A stretch of DNA of 64,000 nucleotides, from positions 33,613 through 97,612 of the forward strand of contig JADLBL010000025.1 of NCBI GenBank assembly GCA_020847735.1. The letters run 5' to 3'. The position numbers and the translations under genes are program-made. The notes below the pieces were generated by a model. That model was not told where the DNA came from. It saw only the letters and a list, made by a program, of their open reading frames with translations, and made no database searches. Origin of the DNA: Candidatus Eisenbacteria bacterium (GTDB taxonomy: Bacteria > Eisenbacteria > RBG-16-71-46). Numbering within the stretch: the stretch's first letter is position 1; each line of letters opens with the position of its first letter. This document shows, piece by piece, positions 1 through 10,637 of the stretch.

Positions 1-2
1 CC

Positions 3-1871
<1,869 letters not shown>

Positions 1872-1884
1872 CGCGGACGGTTGA

Positions 1885-4548
1885 TCAGAGCTCGAAGTGG
1901 TGCGAGAGCTTCACCATGAAGACGTTGTTCGCGGGGGTTCGCCCGAGGTCGCTCAGGCTGGGGCTCAGCCGGAACTCGCCGTCGCCCGTGAAGCCGGTGC
2001 GATCCTGCGTCCACACCAGGTAGGCGGTCGAGCCGGGCAGATACTCCCAACGGACGACCATGTTTCCGCGCACGGTGCGGAACGTGAAGTCGGGCCGGCC
2101 GAGGTTCACCGCCGGAGCCGGACCCGGTCCGTCCGGATCGGCGGTCCCGCCGGCGGGATCCATCGTCGAGCCGCCGTCGCGCCCGTAACGGAGGAACTCG
2201 TACGACCCCGGGCGCGCCAGCTCGCGATACTCCGAGTAGCGGCCCGACGAGATCAGCGGCTGCGCGTAGAGCTGGATGCTGAGCCCCGGCGAGAGCGACC
2301 AGTCCATGCGCACCTCGGCCCCGGCCGTCTTCTGATCGAGCCTGGCGAACACGTAGCGGCCGCCGTAGGTGGCGGTGGCGAGCGGGTCCGCCACCTGCGT
2401 CACGTACTGGGCGTCCTGCACGTTGGATTCGTAGGTGGGTCCGACGCTGAGCGACAGGCTCGCGCGGGGCTTCCAGGTCACGCCCGCGTCGTAGGTGAGC
2501 GTGAGGGAGTTCTCGACGTCGAAGTTCGGGCTGAAATCGGCCCAGAAGAAGAGCTTCGAGCGGCTGTTCGAGTCGAAGTGGAACCTCGTCCAGCCTCCCT
2601 GCGGGTTCAGCATCGCGGGACCGCCGCGCGTCGCCCGGTCACTCAGCGTCCGGCCGACGTAGCCGCCGTTGACGTTCCACGAGAGCCCGTTGTTCTGCTC
2701 GAGGTCCGACTCGAGGAAGAGCTGGCTCAGGGTGTGCTGCCCGCCGTAGTTCCAGCCCTGGACCAGCGCCCCCAGCACGAACCAGTGCTGCTTCCACGAG
2801 CTCTTCTTGTTCCAGTTGTATCCGCCGCCGACGTGCATGTTCACGACGTCGGAGCGCGAGCCGAACCCGAGATCGTTGTTCTCGAATCCCGGCGAGATGA
2901 CTCCGACCGCCGAGTTGCTGAACCACGGGCCCCGCTCGCGGTTCAGCCACAGTCGCGCCACGTAGCCCGACAGGGAGGTCGCGTTCGGGTTCACGCCCAG
3001 GTCGTCCCGGTCGGGCCGCTGGTAGTAGCGGCGCGAGCTGCGCTGCAGCGACGTGACGCGCGCCGACGTACCGTCCACACGGCTGCCCGCGACGTAGCCG
3101 GAGACGACCCAGTCCTTCTTCGCGTCCAGCGCCGTCCAGCCGTCCACGGCGGTGACGAAGCCGTTGCGGTCGAACTGGTCTTCGAGCCCGGTGCCATCGA
3201 ACGCGCGGGCGGTCTCGAGCGTCATGACGCCGAGTCCCTGCCGCTCCCGGTGGAACGACTTGAGGCCCCGCAGGACCCCGTAGTAGCTGAGCGGCTCGAC
3301 CGACGCGCTGCCGCGCGTGCCGTCGCCGCGCTCGAAGGTGGCCATGGTCTTCTGGGTCACGGCGTGCAGGGTGCCGAAGTCGAATCCAGGCCGCGGCTGT
3401 CCGGTGACTTTGGCCGCGCCGAGGATGCGCGTCGCGACCGGAACGTCGGCGAACGCGGCGTCGTCGGGCAGCGCGCCTCCGGGCGCGCGCCCGATGCGGC
3501 GCGAGTAGAAGAACGTCGGCTCCGGCCAGTTGAAGTTCCAGTAGTCGCTCGCGCCGTTGTTGCCGCAGCGGAACGCGGAGCTTCCTTCGGTGAAGAACGG
3601 CCGCTTCTCGTCGAAGTAGGACTCGACGTCGGACAGGTTCACGACCGCCGGATCGATCTCGACCTGCCCGAAGTCCGGGTTCACGGACGCGTTGAGCGTC
3701 AGGTTCGAGCCCAGGCTCGTGCGCAGGTCGAGGCCGGCGGCGGGGCTGAAGTCGGAGCCGTCGTGGAACGGGTCGTTCGGCGCGTGCACGAGGTGTTCGG
3801 ACTTGGCGGTCGTGTAGGGCAGCAGCTCGATCTTGCGCGCCGGACGAATGCCGTCGAGGCCGACGAGTTCGGGAAAGCGCGACACGAACCCGCTCTCGCC
3901 GCGCGGGGTGTAAACCAGCTTGTCCGACTCGAGCCGTCGCGAGATGTCTCGGTTGAAGTTGACGCCCCAGGGTTTGCCCGCTCCGCTCACGAACCGCATC
4001 TGCGAAAGCGGTATCCGCAACTCGGCCGTCCAGCCCTGCGCGTCGCGCCTGGCGCGGCCGCTCCAGACACCGTCCCAAGAGTCGTCGTCCCAGCCGTCGT
4101 TCATGAGCACGCCGTCGAGCAGCGTGCCGGCCGCCGTGATACCGAAGTAGTAGCCCGTGCGCCGGTCGCGGAACGTGTCCAGGAAGACCATGAACGCATC
4201 CGAGCCGCTGCCGGAATCCCTGCGCGCCAGGCGGGCGACGATCGAATCCGCCTGCGAGTCCCACAGCCGGGCGCCCACGTAGATCGCGTCGTCGTCGTAG
4301 GCGACGCGCACCTCGGTGCGCTGCGAAGGCGGATCGCCCTGATGCGGCGACTGCTGGGTGAAGGCCTCATAGGCGCCTTCGCCCTTCCAGACCGCCTCGT
4401 CGAGGACACCATCCACGACGAGGGGCGAAGTCGCGCGAACCGCCCGCACGGGCGGAAGCTCAGGGCGCGCCGGCGGCGGCGCCTGCGGCGCGGCCAGCGC
4501 GAGCGAGGCCGCGAGGCAGGCGGGAATACAGAGGAGGGCAAGGCGCAT
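1885..4548 (-). CDS. Outer-membrane barrel protein with carbohydrate-binding family 9-like domain and DUF5916
   Basis: Secreted protein of 887 residues if started at the ATG at 4548, which is followed at once by a signal peptide (about residues 1-20, ending in ALA-AP) and preceded by GGAG seven bases upstream; an in-frame ATG 18 codons earlier gives a non-secretory N-terminus and is less likely. Residues about 40-230 resemble a CBM9-like fold (VVDGVLDEAVW, then YDDDAIYVGARLWDS). The rest is rich in alternating strands typical of the DUF5916 barrel and ends in F-E-L as many outer-membrane barrels do. Function of this family is not established; glycan binding or uptake is a guess from the domain. 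It stands alone between a convergent ABC gene and a transposase remnant. Confidence 0.85.
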   Translation of the reverse strand: MRLALLCIPACLAASLALAAPQAPPPARPELPPVRAVRATSPLVVDGVLDEAVWKGEGAYEAFTQQSPHQGDPPSQRTEVRVAYDDDAIYVGARLWDSQADSIVARLARRDSGSGSDAFMVFLDTFRDRRTGYYFGITAAGTLLDGVLMNDGWDDDSWDGVWSGRARRDAQGWTAELRIPLSQMRFVSGAGKPWGVNFNRDISRRLESDKLVYTPRGESGFVSRFPELVGLDGIRPARKIELLPYTTAKSEHLVHAPNDPFHDGSDFSPAAGLDLRTSLGSNLTLNASVNPDFGQVEIDPAVVNLSDVESYFDEKRPFFTEGSSAFRCGNNGASDYWNFNWPEPTFFYSRRIGRAPGGALPDDAAFADVPVATRILGAAKVTGQPRPGFDFGTLHAVTQKTMATFERGDGTRGSASVEPLSYYGVLRGLKSFHRERQGLGVMTLETARAFDGTGLEDQFDRNGFVTAVDGWTALDAKKDWVVSGYVAGSRVDGTSARVTSLQRSSRRYYQRPDRDDLGVNPNATSLSGYVARLWLNRERGPWFSNSAVGVISPGFENNDLGFGSRSDVVNMHVGGGYNWNKKSSWKQHWFVLGALVQGWNYGGQHTLSQLFLESDLEQNNGLSWNVNGGYVGRTLSDRATRGGPAMLNPQGGWTRFHFDSNSRSKLFFWADFSPNFDVENSLTLTYDAGVTWKPRASLSLSVGPTYESNVQDAQYVTQVADPLATATYGGRYVFARLDQKTAGAEVRMDWSLSPGLSIQLYAQPLISSGRYSEYRELARPGSYEFLRYGRDGGSTMDPAGGTADPDGPGPAPAVNLGRPDFTFRTVRGNMVVRWEYLPGSTAYLVWTQDRTGFTGDGEFRLSPSLSDLGRTPANNVFMVKLSHHFEL

Positions 4549-4753
4549 GCGGTGCTCCGGGGTGGGCGGGATCGGATGCCGTGGTCTTGGACGGTCCTGC
4601 ACCGCCCCGAGGTTGAAACCCCTCCCGGCCGGGCGTCGTGTCGGACAGCCCGGCTACGCCGGGATCGGGAGGCGGGTTGCGCTTGCGCGGGGAACATGCC
4701 CGCCACGATGCCCGGCGCGACAGCGCCGCGTGACGAGCGCGGCCCGGTGCCGG

Positions 4754-5038
4754 ATGGAGCCGCCCGAGGAGCGGACGGACGCGGAGTGCGATGACCGGCT
4801 GGTGTTGAACGGGATCCTCTGGATCCTGCGCACGGGGGCACACTGGCGCGATGTGCCCGAGTGGTACCCGTCCCCTGCGACCTGCCTCCGACGGCATCAA
4901 GGGTGGTCGCGCACTGGCGTCTTCAACCGCATCCTCACGGCGTCGGCGGAAGACCTGTGTCGCCGGACAGCGGTCCTCAACTACCTCGGGTTCGTGCCGC
5001 TCGGCTGCATCGTCATCCTGCTACGCCGGTGTTCGTGA
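4754..5038 (+). pseudogene. IS5-family transposase remnant with internal deletion
   Basis: The reading frame begins with the typical N-terminal block of IS5/IS427 transposases (PPEERTDAECDDRLVLNG, then LRTGAHWRDVPEWYP, about residues 2-40 of the remnant) up to LTASAEDL. It then jumps directly to the usual extreme C-terminus, NYLGFVPLGCIVILLRR, and stops. About two thirds of the protein, including the DDE catalytic core, is missing, yet the frame is kept across the junction. No convincing terminal inverted repeats were found on either side. A dead, internally deleted copy is the simplest reading; a non-autonomous derivative mobilised in trans is possible. Confidence 0.8.
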
Positions 5039-5087
5039 GACCACTTCTGGAAACGGCCCGCGCCACCACCCCCCGGGGGACGACCCT

Positions 5088-5789
5088 TCAGTCGTTTCGC
5101 GCGGCGGGCTGATTCTTACGCGGGCGGGAAGTGCGCCAGGCGGCCCGCGGCATCATCAGCTCCTCTCGCACGGCGTACGAGCACGAGTGGGCTCCGGAGG
5201 GGATGTACGAGACGCGATCGAGCTCCTTTCCCAGGATCTCCCGGATGAATCGGAGCTCGGCCCGGCACGGGGCCTGCGTGGCGTCCACGATGGTACGCAT
5301 CGGGCAATGGCAGAGGCGGAGCAGAGGGCGGCCCGAGTCATCCGTGGCCACTTCGGCCATGAACCCGTCCTCGGAGAGAATGCGGGCCACTTCCTCGATG
5401 CGCCGCGCACCGCTCAGGCCCTGCAGGCGCTCCCGGACCTCCGCGCGACGGCGCGCGAGGCGCTCGTCGAAGAACTTCCGGAGCAGGATCTCGTGGCCCT
5501 CGGTCTCGAGGAATGCCGCCAGGTCTCGCAGGAGCTGGCCTTCACCGCTCGGAAACAGCGTTCCCGCCGACTCCGTCAGACCGTAGAGGACTTCCGGGCG
5601 GCCGGGTCCACGCCGGTGGTGCCCCACACGCGCCACCAGTCCGGCGCCCTCGAGTGACCGCAGATGGCTCCGGATGGTTTCGACACTGAGGCCGAGCGCC
5701 TTCCCCATCGCCGGGATCGTGCCGGACGGGCGACGCTTGAGGAACTCCAGGATTCGGCCCTGGCTTTCACCCACTCGCATGGAGGTCAT
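5088..5789 (-). CDS. SufR-like HTH regulator with cysteine-containing C-terminal domain
   Basis: Transcription factor of 233 residues in the ArsR/SufR-like group (COG2345 type). The winged helix covers about residues 8-65 (TIPAMGKALGLSVETIRSHL, basic GHHRRGPGRP wing). A C-terminal domain has C160, C162, C175 and C203 in the arrangement HCP...PCRAE...SCSYAV seen in SufR relatives, where cysteines bind an Fe-S cluster; cluster binding here is inference. Start 5789 is chosen because GGGAG lies seven bases upstream; a GTG at 5828 and an ATG at 5816 are possible. It is the last gene of the leftward RIC-Mrp operon, 45 bases after the DUF2249 gene, and probably senses cluster status or NO and feeds back on that operon. 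Confidence 0.85.
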   Translation of the reverse strand: MTSMRVGESQGRILEFLKRRPSGTIPAMGKALGLSVETIRSHLRSLEGAGLVARVGHHRRGPGRPEVLYGLTESAGTLFPSGEGQLLRDLAAFLETEGHEILLRKFFDERLARRRAEVRERLQGLSGARRIEEVARILSEDGFMAEVATDDSGRPLLRLCHCPMRTIVDATQAPCRAELRFIREILGKELDRVSYIPSGAHSCSYAVREELMMPRAAWRTSRPRKNQPAARND

Positions 5790-5834
5790 CGCCTCGCTCC
5801 CGCCCGATCTGGTCATTCCGCGGAACACGTCTCT

Positions 5835-6092
5835 TCACCCGCGAGGATCGGCCACTCGCGCTTCGATCTTCAGCACGTGCACCCGCCATATCTCTGGCCC
5901 TGACGAAAGATATTCGAAGCGGAACGCATCGTCACCGCGTGTCGCCTTGAGGGTGTAGTACATGCACTGCGGGTCATGGTCGACGGTCAGTTCGAGCGTG
6001 TCGCCCTCGGCCATTCGATCATACGAGCCCATGATCAGTTCGAACCGATGCCTGGGCTCGACCTCACGGACGTCGAGTTGAACAATGCCCAT
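5835..6092 (-). CDS. Single-domain DUF2249 protein
   Basis: Eighty-five residues that are one complete DUF2249 domain: LDVREVEPRHRFELI at the start, a central GDTLELTVDHDP and C-terminal WRVHVLKIEA. DUF2249 has a TusA-like fold and is often found beside RIC/YtfE and NO-reducing enzymes, but has no proven reaction. The start has GGAGG five bases upstream and lies 29 bases inside the preceding TIM-barrel gene, so translation is likely coupled. The same domain occurs three more times in the operon (gene 6822-7928). One cysteine (DHDPQCMYY) sits mid-domain and is not obviously equivalent to the TusA catalytic cysteine. Confidence 0.85.
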   Translation of the reverse strand: MGIVQLDVREVEPRHRFELIMGSYDRMAEGDTLELTVDHDPQCMYYTLKATRGDDAFRFEYLSSGPEIWRVHVLKIEARVADPRG

Positions 6093-6825
6093 CGTTCCCT
6101 CCGGTTCGAGTCGCGAGGCGGCTCATGTCCACCAGGCGCGGTTCGGCGGTCCTGCTTCCACATCCCCAGCCACCTCCGCGGCCGAGCCAGGCCTGCCAGG
6201 CGGCCCGGTGGCGCTCGGAAGTCGGCGTCAACACGAACGTGCCTTCGTAGCCGGCCAGCGCGAGATATCCGGTCATCTCGCCGATGCCGAGGCCTTCCTG
6301 AAGCTGGGCCTCCGGCCCTCCACCATGAAGGCGCACGTGCGTCAGCCGGATGCCGAACTCGGCGACCAGCACTCGGGCGATGGTGCCCGGAGGCGCCGTC
6401 GCCGGTTCCGCGTCCCAGGCCAGGTCCAGTCCCGCCTCCACGGCGCGTCGCGCCTCAACCATCGGTTCGGGTCCGCGAACGACGAAGGCCACGGCGGCCC
6501 CCTCGGCCGCGGCCCAGGCGCCCCAGCGGAGCCGGACCTGCGACTCCCACGAGGCGTCGAGAAGCAGCGGTGCTTCGAGGAGCTTCGCCAGGGTCACGAG
6601 GCGATCGTCCTTCGGCGGCGAAGTCACGCGATAGCCGCCGATTTCCACTCCCTCGCGCCGGGCGCGCCCGGCCGCCGTCGCGGCGCCGGCGAGATCCTCC
6701 GGCGCCACGCCGTGGGCGTCACCCGCGCGCAGCTCGAGCCCCGAGAGTCCGCGGCGGCGCACCGCCATCAGCAGCTCTTCGAGGCCGGCCCCGGGTGCGA
6801 CGGCCGAGCACAGTCCCAGCCTCAT
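6064..6825 (-). CDS. Xylose-isomerase/AP-endonuclease-2-like TIM-barrel protein of unknown substrate
   Basis: Protein of 253 residues beginning MRLGLCSAV, with the alternating pattern of the sugar phosphate isomerase/endonuclease IV-like barrel: GLSGLELRAGD near residue 30, later LTHVRLHGGG and GIGEMTGYLALAGYEGTFVL, which matches the family's metal-site and final-strand region. Several usual metal-binding His/Asp/Glu positions are not obvious, so catalytic activity is uncertain. Its ATG overlaps the stop of the upstream gene (ATGA at 6822-6825), so it belongs to the RIC-Mrp operon. A TIM barrel of this type is an unexpected partner for Fe-S repair genes. Substrate unknown. Confidence 0.75.
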   Translation of the reverse strand: MRLGLCSAVAPGAGLEELLMAVRRRGLSGLELRAGDAHGVAPEDLAGAATAAGRARREGVEIGGYRVTSPPKDDRLVTLAKLLEAPLLLDASWESQVRLRWGAWAAAEGAAVAFVVRGPEPMVEARRAVEAGLDLAWDAEPATAPPGTIARVLVAEFGIRLTHVRLHGGGPEAQLQEGLGIGEMTGYLALAGYEGTFVLTPTSERHRAAWQAWLGRGGGWGCGSRTAEPRLVDMSRLATRTGGNDGHCSTRRP

Positions 6826-7928
6826 GAGCTCGCCGGCTTCCCGATCTCGACCCGCCACACCTGCGGACCTTCCTCCAGGTAGGTCCAGCGGAACTGGTCC
6901 TTGTGCTCGTACTCGAACTGATAGCGAAGCGGAAGCGGATCGTGGTCGTTCAGCAGGATGAACGCTTCCCCGGGTCCGAGGGCGGCGAAGGTCTGGAAGA
7001 TCGTCGGATGCTTCTCGCGGGGCGGAATGATGCGCACGTCGAGCGTCTTGGTCGCGGACATGTTCGACTCCGTGATGGGTGGGGTGGGGTTGCCGGGGGC
7101 CTGGGCCGCGGCCCGCCGGATGAACACGCGCACGAGGTCGCGCGACTGCTCCCGGACCTCGTACGTGAAGCCGCGCTCGTCGAGCTGCGGCAGGAGGAAG
7201 CGCGGGATGCGCGAGTTGATCTGGACCAGCGTGCGGCCGTCCGGGAGCGTCTCGAGCGCCTCGAGCGTGCGCACCATGGGCTCGGGCGGCTCGAGTCCGC
7301 GAACGTCGAGGAAAACCACGTCCGCCGCCGGCTCCGTTTCGGCCCCGCCCGGGACGCGATCCGCCGGAGGGGCCGACGTCGCCGGCGCGGCCCGTTGCCC
7401 GGCGTCCGCTGGGTAGAACCACACCCGCCAGTCGTCCTCGGCGAGCCGCTCGGAGTGATGAGCGAAGCCCTGGCTCGCCATGACCGCGTAGAGCGGGACC
7501 GGTTCGAAGATGGCCCGGAGGCACAGCGCGCCCCCTTCGGGCACTTCGCGCCGCGCCGCCATGATCAGGCTGAAGGGCTCGCGGCCCGCCCGCAGTTCGT
7601 CACGCACGTCGAGCTGCCTGACCTTCGCTTCGGGGATCGCGGCCAGTGCGGAGGGCTGAGCGCTCCCCTCCGGCGTCGCCGCGGCGGCGGCCCCGTGGCC
7701 ATCGCGCGTCTGGTGACCGGCATCGCCGTTCAGGCGCGCCAGCAGCGCGTCCGGTTCGAGCCCGGCCATCTGCGCGACCTGCTCCACCGTGAGCAGGCCG
7801 GCCATCACCTTTCGCATGCTCGGATTGCGCAGCTTCTCGAGGGTCGGCGAGAGGGGCGCCAGCACTTCGATCAGGCCCTCGTCGCGGCGGAGCAACTCGC
7901 GCACCGTATCGGTTCCTCGGATCACCAT
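6822..7928 (-). CDS. Four-domain DUF1858-DUF2249-DUF2249-DUF2249 protein
   Basis: Protein of 368 residues with no membrane segments. Residues about 3-70 form a DUF1858 domain ([17 protein letters not shown]...VAQMAGL), the type that follows ScdA_N-like modules. Three DUF2249 repeats follow: [13 protein letters not shown] (about 103-173), [14 protein letters not shown] (about 200-268) and [14 protein letters not shown] (about 293-365). The linker before the last repeat contains GGAG seven bases before an in-frame ATG at 7061, so the last domain may also be made alone as a 79-residue protein. The start overlaps the MIP18-like gene by seven bases and the stop overlaps the TIM-barrel start. Role probably regulatory or carrier-like in Fe-S/NO chemistry; this is inference. 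Confidence 0.85.
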   Translation of the reverse strand: MVIRGTDTVRELLRRDEGLIEVLAPLSPTLEKLRNPSMRKVMAGLLTVEQVAQMAGLEPDALLARLNGDAGHQTRDGHGAAAAATPEGSAQPSALAAIPEAKVRQLDVRDELRAGREPFSLIMAARREVPEGGALCLRAIFEPVPLYAVMASQGFAHHSERLAEDDWRVWFYPADAGQRAAPATSAPPADRVPGGAETEPAADVVFLDVRGLEPPEPMVRTLEALETLPDGRTLVQINSRIPRFLLPQLDERGFTYEVREQSRDLVRVFIRRAAAQAPGNPTPPITESNMSATKTLDVRIIPPREKHPTIFQTFAALGPGEAFILLNDHDPLPLRYQFEYEHKDQFRWTYLEEGPQVWRVEIGKPASS

Positions 7929-8233
7929 GCGCCCTCCTGGATCATTCCCGGATGCCAGCGGGGATCCCAGACCAGCTGGGGTTCGACCCGCTCGACGCCC
8001 GGCACCGCCGACACCGCGTTGAGGATGCCGTTCCGGATGTGCTCCTCCATCGGGCAGCCGGGCGTCGTCAGGGTATGGATTACGGTCACTTCACCGCCGC
8101 GCACCTGAAGGTCGTAGACCAATCCCATGGTCACGATGTCGAGCCCGACCTCGGGATCGATCACCGTGCGTAGCGCGTCCCAGACCACCGGGTCGAGGGT
8201 CCCGGCCGCGGGCGATTCGAGTTCTTCACTCAT
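7922..8233 (-). CDS. MIP18/DUF59-family Fe-S assembly protein (PaaD/SufT-like)
   Basis: Compact protein of 103 residues. [27 protein letters not shown] and [13 protein letters not shown] are the two hallmark blocks of the DUF59 fold; C60 is the conserved cysteine. Such proteins (SufT, PaaD, MIP18) help load Fe-S clusters onto target proteins in the cytoplasm. AGGAG sits seven to eight bases before the ATG. The start shares an ATGA with the upstream membrane protein gene and the end overlaps the DUF1858/DUF2249 gene by seven bases, so it is firmly inside the operon. Together with Mrp, which has its own DUF59 domain, it points to cluster delivery or repair. Confidence 0.9.
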   Translation of the reverse strand: MSEELESPAAGTLDPVVWDALRTVIDPEVGLDIVTMGLVYDLQVRGGEVTVIHTLTTPGCPMEEHIRNGILNAVSAVPGVERVEPQLVWDPRWHPGMIQEGAW

Positions 8234-9555
8234 GCGGGTCTCCTGCGGGCGAGTCGGTACATCTGAGCCGTCTCGATCAGCACCCCGGCTCCGAACACCA
8301 GCGCCGCCGAGCGAACCACCAGGGCGGCGCCGAGAAGGATGCCCGCCGCGAGGCCCAGGACGCCGAACGCGAGCATGGCTCCGGCAGCGCTGGCGGTCGG
8401 CGCATGGAAGAGGTCGGCGACTTTCGGCACCGGTCGCCGGCCGGCGAGCGGGCCGAAGCGGTGGAACCAGACGAGAAAGGGAACGATCTTGTAGAAGAGC
8501 GCGGCCACGAACACGCTGATGCCGCCGACGAGCACGAGCACGTAGGCCGTCGCGAGCTGCGGGCCGGCCCACCCCGCGACCACCGGAACCGCGAGCACGA
8601 GCCCGAGCGCCAGGATCCCCAGCGCGATCGCCGCGAGCCGCATGCCCGGGTCGAGCGAGGGCCGGATCCGCTTTCGGTACTGGCGCGCGGCCTGGACGAG
8701 GAAGCAGGCCAGTCCTCCGCCCATCAGGAGCGCGGGCAGCCATCGCCCGAGAACGAGCGGGCCGTGATGGAACGCCACGAGGGCCGCCGCGCCGGCGGCG
8801 AGGAGCGCGGCGGCGGCGCCCGGCAGGACCTCGCCCGCGCCATGGCTCAGGAGGAACATCGGCAGGAGGTGGTCCGCGACGCCCACGATCACGAGCAGCA
8901 CCCACCCGCCCAGCGCGACGTGGAGGTGCATGCCCACCGTGTCGAAGCGGGCCGCTCCCAGGTAGCCCCACCGCAGATCGCCCGCGAGCGTCACCCCGAG
9001 CACGAGCGTGACGGCGAGGAAGAACGCGGCGCCGCTCAGCGCCCACCAGGTCATTCCCCGCCGGCTCGCCGCGGCGAGCGAGGCGGCCAGGTTCCCGATG
9101 AAGATGAGGAGCGCCGCGGCCAGGCCGACGGCGCCGCTCATCAGCGCGCCCGTATGGCCCAGGAGCAGGCCGGCCACGAACAGCGGCAGGCCGATCACGT
9201 GGATCAGCAGGCTCGCGTAGGCGAGACGGACCGAGCGGATCGGCTGGCCGAGAGCGACGGGCAGGAACTGGTAGAGCGCGCCCATGATGGACGTCGTGAT
9301 CCAGCCGAGCGTGAACAGGTGCGCCACCGCGATGACCCGGGGCGACGGAAACCCTCCGACCGCGAACTGGTCGGCGAAGCCCACGAGCCCTGCCGCGCCC
9401 AGCACGAGGAAGCCCAGCGCGGCGGTGAAGTGCGCGCCGGGAAGCAGGAACGGCGGCGCGGCGACGCCCGTCATTCCCATCGCCCCCGGCGTGGCGGCCC
9501 TGAAGGCCGCGCTCGCGGTGCCGCCGCCCAGGGCGCGCGCGGTTCCGCGCGTCAC
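8230..9555 (-). CDS. Polytopic membrane protein, NnrS or heme-copper oxidase subunit I-like
   Basis: Protein of 441 residues with about twelve predicted membrane helices. Conserved-looking histidines lie inside helices: [32 protein letters not shown], and [15 protein letters not shown]. This pattern recalls heme-binding helices of cbb3/NOR subunit I-like proteins and of NnrS, which protects against NO. I cannot assign it to either family with certainty. No CuB-type Tyr-His helix is evident, so a full oxidase seems unlikely. It overlaps the upstream mrp stop and the downstream DUF59 start by four bases each, so expression is coupled to cytoplasmic Fe-S factors. A heme-containing NO sensor, reductase or tolerance protein is the best guess. 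Confidence 0.7.
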   Translation of the reverse strand: MTRGTARALGGGTASAAFRAATPGAMGMTGVAAPPFLLPGAHFTAALGFLVLGAAGLVGFADQFAVGGFPSPRVIAVAHLFTLGWITTSIMGALYQFLPVALGQPIRSVRLAYASLLIHVIGLPLFVAGLLLGHTGALMSGAVGLAAALLIFIGNLAASLAAASRRGMTWWALSGAAFFLAVTLVLGVTLAGDLRWGYLGAARFDTVGMHLHVALGGWVLLVIVGVADHLLPMFLLSHGAGEVLPGAAAALLAAGAAALVAFHHGPLVLGRWLPALLMGGGLACFLVQAARQYRKRIRPSLDPGMRLAAIALGILALGLVLAVPVVAGWAGPQLATAYVLVLVGGISVFVAALFYKIVPFLVWFHRFGPLAGRRPVPKVADLFHAPTASAAGAMLAFGVLGLAAGILLGAALVVRSAALVFGAGVLIETAQMYRLARRRPA

Positions 9556-10637
9556 TGGACCGCCGCCGGCCTGGGCGCCGGCTCCTCATCGGTTCGAGTC
9601 AGCGCCTCCGCCACCCGGGCCGCGATGCCCCGAAAGGCTTCGGCCGTCGGCGTCGCTCGCGACGGCCGCACCGCGGGCTCGCCGCAGTCGCCATCGGTCA
9701 CCGTCGCTTCCTCGAACGGCACCTCGCCGAGCAGCGGAACGCCGGCCTCGCGCGCCAGCTTCGCGCCGCCTCCCGCGCCGAACGGATGCGAACGCCGCCC
9801 GCACGAGCACGACGCGTACGCCATGTTCTCCACGACGCCGAGCAGCGGCACCCCGAGCTTACGGAACATCTCGATCGCCTTGGCGGCCTCGAGCACCGCC
9901 AGCCGCTGCGGCGTGGTCACCACGACCGCCCCGTCCACGACGATGGACTGGGCGAGCGAGAGCGGGACATCACCCGTGCCCGGCGGCAGGTCCACCACGA
10001 GCACGTCGAGCTCCGGCCACAGGACCCCGCGCGAGAGCTGCTTCATCGTCTTGGCGACGACCGGGCCGCGCCAGATCACCGGCGACTCGGCGCCCAGGAA
10101 GAAGCCGAACGAGACGACCCGGAGCCCGAGCGCCTCGAGCGGGATGATCAGCTTCTGTTCGCTGAGGCGGACCTGACGCGCCCCGTCCTCGAGTCCAACC
10201 AGGACGGGAACGGAGGGGCCATAGATGTCCGCATCGAGGATGCCGACGCGGAGGCCTTCCGACTGGAGGGCCATCGCCAGGTTCACGGCCACGGTGCTCT
10301 TGCCGACGCCACCCTTGCCGGCCCCCACCGCGACGACGCGCCGCACGTTGGGCAGGCGTCCGCGGTCGGCCCACGGGTCTCCGGCCAGCTTGCTCTGGCC
10401 GGGGGTGAGAATCTGCACTTCCGTCCCCAGGGAGCCCGCCTGCCGGAGCCGCTCGCGGATCGCCGTTCGCAGGAGCTCGGGCACGTCCGCGCGTGCCGTG
10501 GACAGGGCCAGCGAAACGTGGACCCGGTCGTTGTTCACCATGACCGCGCGGACGATCCCGAGCGCGACGATGTCGCGCCCGAGCCCCGGGTACGAAACCT
10601 CGGAGAGCGCGGCGCGAACCGCCGCCTCGGTCAGCAT
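9552..10637 (-). CDS. mrp: Mrp/ApbC Fe-S cluster carrier P-loop ATPase
   Basis: Cytoplasmic protein of 361 residues that carries and transfers Fe-S clusters. Residues 1-75 are a DUF59-like domain; the P-loop is GKGGVGKST (107-115), followed by [10 protein letters not shown] and [12 protein letters not shown]. Near the C-terminus, where Mrp proteins normally have a cluster-binding CxxC (CPHC type), this one reads [18 protein letters not shown], that is CxC with one residue fewer. A basic-lacking, proline-rich tail ends the protein. The ATG overlaps the stop of the RIC gene by one base (TGATG). It probably hands clusters to proteins damaged by NO or oxidants, in concert with the flanking repair genes. 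Confidence 0.92.
   Translation of the reverse strand: MLTEAAVRAALSEVSYPGLGRDIVALGIVRAVMVNNDRVHVSLALSTARADVPELLRTAIRERLRQAGSLGTEVQILTPGQSKLAGDPWADRGRLPNVRRVVAVGAGKGGVGKSTVAVNLAMALQSEGLRVGILDADIYGPSVPVLVGLEDGARQVRLSEQKLIIPLEALGLRVVSFGFFLGAESPVIWRGPVVAKTMKQLSRGVLWPELDVLVVDLPPGTGDVPLSLAQSIVVDGAVVVTTPQRLAVLEAAKAIEMFRKLGVPLLGVVENMAYASCSCGRRSHPFGAGGGAKLAREAGVPLLGEVPFEEATVTDGDCGEPAVRPSRATPTAEAFRGIAARVAEALTRTDEEPAPRPAAVQ

Noticed and set aside
2639..4264. Long arginine/alanine-rich open frames on either strand across the DUF5916 gene and many others
   Set aside because: Very high GC content keeps alternative frames open; their R/A/P/G-rich translations show no domains and lie fully inside genes with clear homology.
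4639..4680. Terminal inverted repeats of the IS5 remnant
   Set aside because: The short CCCGGC-TAC-GCCGGG hairpin upstream has no partner downstream of the remnant, so the element ends could not be defined.
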